From the NCBI GenBank assembly GCA_019925095.2, contig CM034403.1, positions 9,491,690-9,555,689 of the forward strand: a DNA stretch of 64,000 bases. The letters are read 5' to 3'. The stretch is from Dendrolimus kikuchii (lineage: Eukaryota; Arthropoda; Insecta; Lepidoptera; Lasiocampidae). The notes below the pieces were generated by a model. The model searched no databases. It was not told where the DNA came from and saw only the letters and a list, made by a program, of their open reading frames with translations. The translations under genes were made by a program, and so were the position numbers. The stretch's first letter is position 1. Each line of letters starts with the position of its first letter. Below, one piece after another: positions 55,992-64,000 of the stretch.

Positions 55992-57290
55992 CCTAGTCTT
56001 GCCATAAATATTGTAACAAATATTTTTTTTCTATTGCAAATAACATTTATAAGTTTTACAGTTTGTTAATTTAATACATAAATATAAAACAATTTAAAAT
56101 ATAAAAAGCTTATTCGAAGTAGTCTCCATTGGCTGCAATACAGTCCTTTAAACGTTGAGGCCAGTTATCAATAGAAGCACGTACTCTTTCCATGGCAAAG
56201 TTCTTCACTGCCAGTCGTATGGATTGTTTTAGGGACTCCAAATTATCACGGCGTTTAGAACAAGGCGTACTCTCTAAAAATGACCATAAATCATAATCCA
56301 GCGGATTAAGATCGGGACTAGACGACGGCCAGTCTTTAGCTCTGATGAAGTCCGAAACGTTCGTTTCCAACCAAGACTGCGTGGACCGAGCTTTATGACC
56401 CGGCGCCGAGTCTTGCTGGAAGGACCATTCTTGGTTATTGAACATGGTGTTGTTAAGGGCTTAACTACCTTCTCAAGAATGGTATCTTGATACACTTGTG
56501 CCGATGTTTTGATACCTTTTTCACAAAAATATGGCTCAATCACTCCTTCATAGCAAACACCCCACCAAACTATCACTGAAGACGGATAATGCCCACGTTG
56601 CACTCTGTCGACTAATTGAGAAGCTTTCTTAGAGCTTTGAACATAAATACGGTCATTTTGTTTGTTAAAATGTTGCTCAATTGTAAAAAATTTCTCATCC
56701 GTAAACAAAAATTTTCTGTGACCTCCCTTTGCGTACCGCTTCAGTAGTTGTTTCGATTTTACTACCCTATTATTTTTTAAATTATGAGTTAAGAAATGAA
56801 CAGTGCGTCTCTTTTAGGCTGCACGTCCTAAGTCATCTTTTAAAACACGCGACATGGTTCTAGGTGATATCTTCATGTCCCGAGATAAAATCTTTTGCTT
56901 TCGGACAGGATTTCTTCGAATTCTTTCCCTTACTGCTTTGACCACCTTTTTTGTACGAACACTACGTGGACGGCCAGATATTTTTCTGCCACAAAGAGAG
57001 GAGGTCTCATTGTACCTATTAATAGTCCGGTACACAAACATTTGACTAATACCAAGCGTATGGAGTTTTAAAAATTGCATTTGGCTCCATACCTACTTTT
57101 TGTAATGCAATCACAGCGATTCGGTTCTCTTTATCACCCCACTCCATTTTAATAGCGCAAAATGTTGTACAATGTATTGGCGCCAAAATAAGAAAACACA
57201 ATGAACAATCATATAAAAATGACAGATTCCAAATTCAAATGTAATATTTTGTTTCTTTTTAATTGTAACAGTATTTATGGCCAGACTAAG
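55992..57290 (-). mobile_element. Mariner-type DNA transposon, end to end, DD37D
   Basis: Imperfect 30-bp inverted ends: CCTAGTCTTGCCATAAATAT on the left and (inverse right) CTTAGTCTGGCCATAAATAC, flanked by TA at 55990-55991 and 57291-57292, the mariner target. 1.3 kb, the usual mariner size. It encodes one broken transposase on the minus strand (see next entry). The ends differ at about five positions, which with the coding lesions suggests an old, inactive copy. Confidence 0.92.
56110..57147 (-). pseudogene. Mariner-family transposase, disrupted
   Basis: Cut-and-paste transposase. Start ATG at 57147-57145 (M-E-W-G-D-K-E-N-R), stop TAA at 56112-56110. The N-terminal helix-turn-helix region has G-I-S-Q-M-F-V-Y-R-T-I-N-R-Y and G-R-P-R-S-V-R-T. 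The catalytic triad is visible: D in F-T-D-E-K-F-F-T (about 56700), D in Q-Q-D-S-A-P-G-H (about 56420) and D in L-N-P-L-D-Y-D-L-W (about 56300). There are 37 residues between the second and third D by my count, hence DD37D, as in maT-like mariners. Lesions: a frame change near 57080, an in-frame stop near 56814 and a frame change near 56450. All three catalytic Asp codons remain. Confidence 0.9.
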
Positions 57291-58149
57291 TATATATTTT
57301 ATTTCATACTTTCTGTTTAGTAATAAACCTCAAATTTAAAATGTACATAAACTATATTAAACATTTCCTATTTTATGTCCATCTACTTAATTACTTATTA
57401 TTATTATTATTATTTCTATAAATAAATCAGTAGGTAATACGAGTAACTTTGAAAAAATCCCATTATTTATTCGTTCCGAATCTTAAATATTCACTCTATT
57501 TAAAATGCATGCCTGTATATTCTCATTTCTTTATAGACAAATATTATACATATTACTATAAAACTACATTAGAAGGAAAAAAACCAAAGGCTTGCACGTC
57601 GGGTGTAGACCACTTAAATTGGTAAACTCATCGGGCAATTTAATTGGACTGCCAATGGTGCCATAATTACTTCCTAATATTGACAAAGCTACTTTTTTGT
57701 TCATTCCTTTGACTGTATTGAGTAAAAAACACAACAATGCGTCAATGCGATCCCAAGAGATTCAAAATCTTGTTTATAATATTGTAAATTTAACACGGTC
57801 ATAATTTTGAAATGGAGAGATAAAGTTTCTTGTATCAGTTTTATTAGAAAGCTCTGAAAAACGCACAATAATTGACTTGCTGTTATACAAGTAGTACTAT
57901 TCCACAAATTTCATACTGTTGAGTTTCGGCTTGCGTATTTCAGGAACGAACTTCAACCACGACAACCAAGCTTGTCCATAGTGGAATGGCGGGTTCACAG
58001 TGATAACGTTTTCCTGGCGATATTTTTTTTCATCGTCGCCATTTATTTAATCCTTGTGATAAATGTAGTAATACGTATGTATCTTAGACCAGAAAAATTA
58101 CCTATGCTAAATTTTGTTCAAAACGGGATGAAAGATCTAGCATATTGAT
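57291..58149. other. AT-rich spacer, nothing recognised
   Basis: (TTA)n run at 57396-57414. The minus-strand 68-codon frame at 57701-57907 has no motif. Confidence 0.4.
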
Positions 58150-58533
58150 TTTGCGTCCCTCTACCGTCTGTACAACAGAGGGTGTTCCGAAGAACAGTTC
58201 AATCTGGTGTTTATGCCTCGTTTTGACAACCGCACTGCTCGCCATCGACATGATGTTCACCCCCATTTCCTGGAGCTCCCACGCGCAACGACGCAACGAT
58301 TCTCAAGAACGTTTGTTCCGCATAAAACAATGATCTGGAGGGAAACTCCCGCCGAGGTTTATCCTCTGCGCTACGACATGGGGTTTTTTAAGAAGGGTTT
58401 TATAAAATTTCTTAGAGGCGGGCAACGCGTTGGCAATGCCCCTGGTGTTGCAAACGTCCATAGGTGATGCTAACCACCTTCCATCAAGTGGGCCATCCGC
58501 CTGTTTGCCTGCTTCAGGCAATAAAAAAAGATA
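58150..58533 (+). pseudogene. LINE 3' end (L1) with intact tail
   Basis: Codons for R-L-Y-N-R-G-C-S-E-E-Q-F-N-L (58160-58205), then H-P-H-F-L-E-L-P-R-A-T-T-Q-R-F, W-R-E-T-P-A-E-V-Y-P-L-R-Y, G-F-F-K-K-G-F-I-K-F-L-R-G-G-Q-R and G-V-A-N-V-H-R and a stop at 58465. The 3' UTR has CCTTCCATCAAGTGGGCCAT, then a small hairpin (GCCTGCTTCAGGC), AATAAAAAAAG. 5'-truncated with one frame change near 58206. It defines the intact L1 tail. Confidence 0.88.
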
Positions 58534-59785
58534 ATCTCAACTACTTAGTAAAATGTCAATTTTCAGGGTTGCCACAAGAACGTACAGTAACTAAAGGTAA
58601 CCCTACCATGGCTACATGTAAGTGTTGCAACGATCATTGCAGCACAAAGAGCAAAGTTTAATATTAAAATAAAATTTAAATTCTGATCAATACACTCGAA
58701 ATTATATTTGGACTATTGAAGCGTGTTCAGTGCCGCAAACTGGAGCAATATGCAGGTTTACAACGAGAACAAAAATGTATTATTCAACCGCTTTAATGCG
58801 GCGCGCGTGCACGATCCGCGCAAATTGTGCGCAAACGCCGCGACTGTGTTGCCAAATATGAAATATTTAATGAAAATAATTTATTTTAATGAACACTACT
58901 ATCTTTTTGTCATTTATTTATGTTATACTTTCAAATATTTTAGAAGGAACCCCCTACAATATTTGAAAATAATTGTGTTTATATGAACATACAAACACAA
59001 TTTTGTACAGCGTGCTTTATAATTTGAATTCTTTTTAGTAGGTTTGTAATAAAATTAGTTAATGATACAAATACTCTTAGTCCTATAAAGAGAATACTTT
59101 AACGTAATTATATATTTGTGTTATTTTGTAGGTTCTTCCGTAGGCCAAACAAGGCGAACTGTTAAGCTGGCCTCGATACACATCTCTTTTGTCCCTTGTG
59201 CAGGCCTCCTGGTTGCAAGACGGTTTCACTTTAGTTCTATCGAATAAAGAAACAGGATTATGTACCGTCTATAGATCTACGGCTACCGAAGACGAATAAC
59301 TTTATGAGTGATCACAACTTCAATTTAAAACACTTAAGTTTTTTTAACAATCTACTAAACCTCATCTGAATTATGAAAATTCATTTTAAAACTTCAATAA
59401 AAGGTATGTTTGCGTACGGATTTTTATTCGCACAATCTATGCTTCTCAAAATTAAAAAAGTAAAAATGCACATTAAAAATTTGTAATCTTATTTTATTTA
59501 TATGATTTAATTGTACTTCTGGTAAATTAAACTTATACCCTAGCAACATAGTAATCGAACCGCTCCTAGATCCAAATCGCTTACCGAGATAACACTGCGA
59601 GCAGACGTCACGAAATAAGCCCCAAGCACCGACATTCGCTGTCACGGTGAAAAGGCTACTGAAATTAATTTTAATGATTAAGAGCCCCAGGTCCTAAGGC
59701 GATGGACATGTGCGGCATAGCTTTCTATTTTAAAGATGATAAAATTATATTATTATAAGCTTCATTTAGGTACAAGTGAAATTAT
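58534..59785. other. Spacer with one CG-rich patch
   Basis: 58796-58855 is CG-rich (GCGGCGCGCGTGCACGATCC) and unique; TTCAGTGC at about 58728 is initiator-like. The 87-codon frame at 58723-58986 lacks a family motif. The rest is AT-rich. Possible regulatory DNA. Confidence 0.3.
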
Positions 59786-59789
59786 AATA

Positions 59790-59885
59790 ATAAAACTACG
59801 TTTTAACGGTTTTAAGCGCGGTAATTTATTGGATTTTTATTATTCCGACGTTTCGTCCACTTTTCAGTAACAAAGATGTCAAGTG
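59790..59885 (-). repeat. Dispersed repeat, family D
   Basis: Inverse of ACTGAAAAGTGGACGAAACG, TCGGAATAATAAAAATCCAA, TACCGCGCTTAAAACCGTTA and AAACGTAGTTTTATT. Best-preserved of three copies. Confidence 0.6.
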
Positions 59886-60299
59886 TACAGCAAATTATTT
59901 TCGAAACTATTTGTAATTTTTAAAGTACAAAACATTGTTAGTAAAGGTAAGTAAATATTACATTTGTAGTTTATCTTTATTTAACCATAAACAATAATGA
60001 AACCTTTAAATTGAGTTAAAAGGAAACATAGCTGTATAACGAAGGAAATACTTGAAAGCAAAGGAAACGGGTAACTTTCTTGTCTGTTAGAAGAAAAGGC
60101 GCAAATAACGGAAATCATAAATTCAGGCACGTGAATATACATTCTAGTTAGTTAAATAAAGGAAAAGCTCGTGCTTTGGATGCGATCTAAATAAACAATC
60201 GGTAAGTTACCGGAGCCCAGAGTACTTCATCATTAAGCAGATTATCCACTGGGTAGACCAATATCAATACAATCTCAATAGCCTTATACTAAATTAATA
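59886..60299. other. Spacer with no recognised feature
   Basis: AT-rich, no partner. Confidence 0.4.
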
Positions 60300-60745
60300 A
60301 TTTTACCCTCCTCCACTGAAATCCGTTTTGAGACAGGTGGAGAGTCGAATGGACATATCCAGCTGGTCAGCAACCTGGTCAATCCAACTATTTGAAGATG
60401 TACTACGAGGTTTCTTGTCTTCAATTTTCCTAGTGATCACAAATCTCACCATATTGTCTGGCAATCTGCTGACAACTTTTGCTGATCTCCAATCTTGAGC
60501 TCTTCCAACATGAGGTATTCCTTCGGCTAGCTGATCACGGAATGTTTAGCATTTGACGCCGTCAACACCATATTTCAAAGTGATCGATTTTGAGTATGTC
60601 TGCTGCCTTTACAGTCCAAGTTTCTAAACTGTACAAAAATATGGAGAAGACAAACGTTTCCACTAATCGCTTTTTTGTCCAGTTTAATGTATAGGCCTTT
60701 TCATATTTTCTTTTCCTTCCTAATACTTCCGTCTTAACTAATTCC
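60300..60745 (-). pseudogene. RTE-like LINE RT fragment
   Basis: Minus strand codons: K-R-L-V-E-T-F-V-F-S-I-F-L-Y-S-L-E-T-W-T-V-K-A-A-D, then F-E-I-W-C and, after stops, L-E-D-K-K-P-R-S and W-I-D-Q-V-A-D-Q. The F-V-F-S-I-F-L-Y-G-x-E-T-W-T-x-K motif is typical of the RTE thumb region. Multiple stops and shifts. Confidence 0.75.
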
Positions 60746-61354
60746 TTCTACTTTCTGAACTATATATAACTTAATATCTCTATGTAACTTTATTGCGTAA
60801 ACCTTTTTGGGTTATAATCTAGCTCAATAGGATGTACTTATAATTAGCCAAATAGTCCGAATAATAATATCGAGTAACGTTACAAGATGACAACATGATT
60901 GTTATTTTAAAATACACTGCAAGAATATAAATATGACAAAACTGCGTTTAATTCTTTTTAAGCCTTATTATTAAAATAAACTGTCTGAAAAAATTATAAA
61001 TACTACATATATTTATATAGTTGTATTTTTGTGTGAAAAATGTTTATTAAGTAATTAAGAAAGTAGAAAATTTAAAATGACAAACTTAATTTTAGTCGAC
61101 ATTGTGTAAAATCCCGCTAATAATATCAAGAACCACCTGCCGCGGACGAGCAAGCCTATCGGCTGAATATCGATTCAAGTATTCGAATACAAACTCGAGA
61201 TCTTTGTCGATAGTTCATTTAATCGGTTGTGGATCAAGAGAGAGGATAGTAACAATATTTTCATCACGGAAAAATAATACTATTATTAGTATTTATAGCA
61301 TTCTTCTTCCACGATTTTTATAGATACGATTATTTAGGGCCCCAGCAAATGTTT
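60746..61354. other. AT-rich spacer, nothing recognised
   Basis: The 73-codon frame at 61102-61323 has no motif. Confidence 0.4.
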
Positions 61355-61497
61355 ATAATTAAATTCAAATTCATTTTTTTCTATGTAATATAAGTTCACT
61401 GGAGAACACTTTTTAAAGTCATACATACACCGTTTCGCAATGTATCGCTTTTAAAGGAGAAAAAGCGGCTAGAAACTCCCCATCAACACGTTTAGCT
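61355..61497 (-). mobile_element. LINE 3' tail, family L3 (decayed)
   Basis: Inverse of GGGGAGTTTCTAGCCGCTTT, CGATACATTGCGAAACGGTG and TGTTCTCCAGTGAACTTAT with a TTTGAATTT end. Aligns with 44105-44290. Confidence 0.55.
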
Positions 61498-61969
61498 AAT
61501 AAATTTTTTTATCATAATTATTTATATATCTCAAGGTCTTTTTTTTAATAATTAAGAAGTTGTAATAATTAATGCAGTTATGACAAAGAAAAATATTGTT
61601 ACTATCGCAATAATGACATACTTAAAATTTACATAGCGACAAATCTCCATAGATTCCTTGCATGTTATGCAAAATATAAACGTTATACAGAGGATAGTAT
61701 AAAAGGTAGCGAGCGAGCAGCTATGTAAATGCAGTTTTGTCATTTAAATATTCTTCAATAGTGTAGTATTCTTTCTTAAGGAAGATACTTTTCAATTTAG
61801 CTTTAAATTTAATTAAGGACAGATATAACACTTCATTCACAAACTCGGTCAGTTCTTGAAAATTGCTATTTTAAAGCATTTATAACGTTTTGAATATAGC
61901 AAATGTTTAAAGAAAATTTTTAATGGCTGTTTCTTATTTTTACAAGCTTTTATTTAACTTGCAATGGAT
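61498..61969. other. AT-rich spacer, nothing recognised
   Basis: The hydrophobic 63-codon minus-strand frame at 61552-61743 is unsupported. Confidence 0.4.
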
Positions 61970-62240
61970 GTACCTATGTATGTATGTAAGTTCGGGTGGA
62001 ATCTTGCTAGTTAAATTTGGCCAACTTCCCGTTTTCCGAATGAGCTGAAATTTTGCACGCATATGTATATCGCATGACAATGCAATAATATGGAACCATG
62101 GAGCTGATCTGATGATGGAGTCGGAATGTGGCCATAGGAACTCCTGTACTAAACAAGATAGACTAGTCGTATTTGGAGTCGTTTTACTTGTCTTGGCTAG
62201 CACTCTGCTGCTACATGATATCCAGGATCTCAAAAGCTTG
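61970..62240 (+). repeat. Probable lepidopteran dispersed repeat
   Basis: GAGCTGAAATTTTGCACGCA and GGAGCTGATCTGATGATGGA with GGCCATAGGAACTC match, from memory, a highly repeated lepidopteran sequence. Only one copy lies in this window, so I cannot show repetition here. Confidence 0.4.
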
Positions 62241-62857
62241 TATTTCAAAACCTTTTTTAAAAAGCTTATTATCATATATTCTTATCTGTTTCCGATCACT
62301 AAGCCGGTCTAAAATAATTATACGGCACATTTTAATGAAAGACAGACTTAACGATAATTAAAATTATGACTATTGTATAGGTTCACAAATGTATCCCAGA
62401 TATTCGTGAGGATTAATTAGTTACGCTAAGCCTCAATAAATTGTAATTTAATTAATTTATATTACTTACCACCTTCTTTGAGGACTTGCGCAAATACGCA
62501 AAAAACTAGTATTTTATTATAAAATAAAATTGTGAAAGTCTAATAGAATATTACACTATGAAACTATGTCAGTAGGTTTTATCAAAAAAAGATGTGTCAA
62601 CGACGGTGAAACTGATTGGCTCGATTTTTTGCTGATCAGATGGAGCGTGGCGTCAATCGATTTTTTATCGATTCAATTGTCATACTGGTATATTTTAGGG
62701 CGCTATTGATATTATAAAAAAATTTTATTCACTGAAAGTGATGGTTATTAGTACAATAGATTTTTTGTATGTACCTATATAATAAAACATTAAAATTAGA
62801 TACCTGTTGTGAAGTGTGTGTGTTAATGAGGTGTTAGTATCATGATGCCATAAAGTC
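62241..62857. other. Spacer with a small palindrome
   Basis: AATCGATTTTTTATCGATT at 62657-62675 is palindromic in both halves. Nothing else recognised. Confidence 0.4.
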
Positions 62858-62990
62858 GTGATAGATAGGTAGATACATAGATAACACTTTATTGTACACC
62901 ATTACAGAAGACTTATGAGCTAGTATTATTCTAGTCGTACATGGGGCGGTCTTACCGCTAAAAAGCGATCTCTTCCAGACAACCCGAGGC
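62858..62990 (-). mobile_element. LINE 3' tail with conserved stem-loop, family L2
   Basis: Minus strand: GGTTGTCTGGAAGAGATCGC, stem-loop ATCGCT-TTTT-AGCGGT (one G-U pair; 62954-62969), ACCGCCCCATGTACGAC, GGTGTACAATAAAGTGTTAT and a (TATC)-like end. Closest relative is 6297-6436. Confidence 0.72.
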
Positions 62991-63119
62991 ACGAATATTA
63001 ATGATTAGGAGTGACGATGGTGGTATACACAATTATTGTATGACATGTATGTAGTGCATACCTTTTTCTTAAAGAGGAGGCGTTAATAGAGATTAATTAC
63101 ATTGTATTAAATTTTTATG

Positions 63120-63746
63120 TTAGCGTTATTTTCCCCCGGAAAATTAACTTTATTTTATATCGCAAACTATCCCACATCCCGGGATGAAAAGTATCTATTA
63201 AGTATTAAAACTAGATTTAAACAAAATTACAGCAAAGCCGCTCCAGTAATCCTGGTAGTTTTTCCGTGAAAGCTTAATAGACAGAACGAGTCATTATCGA
63301 TTTCTTGGCAGATGATAATTTTTATGTATAAACGCTTAAGAAATTATTGGTCTCCCACATAAACTTTCTTCCTCTTTTTGAACCCGTTCTAGTTTTATAT
63401 CTCTATCTCCCGTCTATCTATCTGTAAACTACATACATGACCAAAATGACCAAAATTATTAAAATTATCAAAATTACTAAAATTATCAAAATTATCAAAA
63501 TTACCAAAATAACGAAAATGACATGTCACAAACAAATCTATCCTACTTTCTGGGATAACCTTTACATAAATCTATCCCATTATTCGGGGTGAGAAGTGTC
63601 CCTTGTCCACCCTCGGTGTTAAAATTACATATATACCGAATTTCAGCCAAATCGGTAAAATAGTTTTTCCGTAAAAGCATAACTTTCAGTTTTTTTAAAT
63701 AGCTTCAATGTACAGACACGGCGTGTATAGAATTTTATAACATAGA
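63120..63746 (-). mobile_element. Decayed Helitron-like element, family H3
   Basis: The right end shares GCTTCAATGTACAGACACGG and AGAATTTTATAACAT with 27111-27661 and starts TCTATG after an A on the minus strand. CATCCCGGGATGAAAAGTAT and AGTAGTTTTTCCGTG-like blocks recur internally. The left limit is unclear. It contains a minisatellite. Confidence 0.5.
63440..63523. repeat. Nine-base minisatellite
   Basis: About nine copies of a CAAAATTAT-like unit with single-base variants (ACC, ATC, ACT, ATT before AAAAT). Confidence 0.85.
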
Positions 63747-63792
63747 TATATAAATGGTGTTTATTTTTATATGACCTTTATAGTAATATAGT

Positions 63793-64000
63793 AACAGCCC
63801 AGGAAGGTCTCACTGCTGGGCTCAAGCTTCCCATTTTTCGAAGGGAAACGGACAGTATGGCCGCCACGCTTGTTCAAAGCGGATTGGCGGGTTTCACACG
63901 TCAGTTATCTCGATGTGCAGGTTTCATCACGATGTTTTCGTTCACCGTTAACACGTGGTAATTTCAATATGCACACTAGGTCCGAAAACTGACTCAGTGG
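63793..64000 (-). mobile_element. tRNA-derived SINE, family N1 (cut by window end)
   Basis: Inverse of the N1 body: AACAGCCCAGGAAGGTCTCA (3' end), GGAAACGGACAGTATGGCCG, GATTGGCGGGTTTCACACGT, CATCACGATGTTTTCGTTCA and GAAAACTGACTCAGTGG. The tRNA-like head lies beyond the window. Confidence 0.82.

Noticed and set aside
1..64000. CRISPR arrays, operons, phage or bacterial features
   Set aside because: No spaced repeats, no dense coding; the sequence is eukaryotic, insect-like DNA.

Overview
The window reads as intergenic or intronic DNA of a lepidopteran insect (moth or butterfly). It is AT-rich, has no long open frame, and is packed with repeats I associate with Lepidoptera: small Helitrons ending in CTAG between A and T, LINE 3' ends carrying RT C-terminal codons, tRNA-derived SINEs and MITEs. 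Family names come from memory, not from a search. I can support only one intact host gene, tRNA-Val(CAC) at 1120-1192. No protein-coding host gene can be supported; a few exon-like or promoter-like patches are listed at low confidence.

Layout. 0-9 kb: a MITE, the tRNA, a first solo LTR (3752-4295, minus), LINE 3' ends and a CpG-rich patch near 7.4 kb. 9-18 kb: LINE and RTE-like ends, an exon-like open frame near 13.9 kb, a second solo LTR (15071-15521), a LINE RT fragment and a complete small Helitron. 18-26 kb: an unexplained GC-rich block, SINE and Helitron copies, and a GC-rich area (24.9-25.7 kb) with a minus-strand splice-donor match, a perfect 50-bp palindrome and a CTCF-like motif. 26-38 kb: Helitrons, a third solo LTR (28014-28507), MITEs and SINEs. 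38-50 kb: MITEs with 3-bp target duplications, a MITE carrying an RTE fragment, and a LINE joined to a second repeated unit. 50-64 kb: Helitrons, SINEs, a near-perfect 99-bp palindrome and a broken but end-to-end DD37D mariner (55992-57290).

The elements are related by parasitism. A roughly 310-bp unit occurs six times and ends in the 3' tail of the RT-bearing LINE; three copies share the same 5' start, which suggests a non-autonomous passenger that borrowed the LINE tail. The three solo LTRs belong to one family and all sit in ATAT duplications. Three MITEs show TTA or TAA duplications, as expected for PIF/Harbinger passengers. I did not find a defence system, gene cluster or other new coding system; the novelty here lies in repeat architecture and a few candidate regulatory patches.
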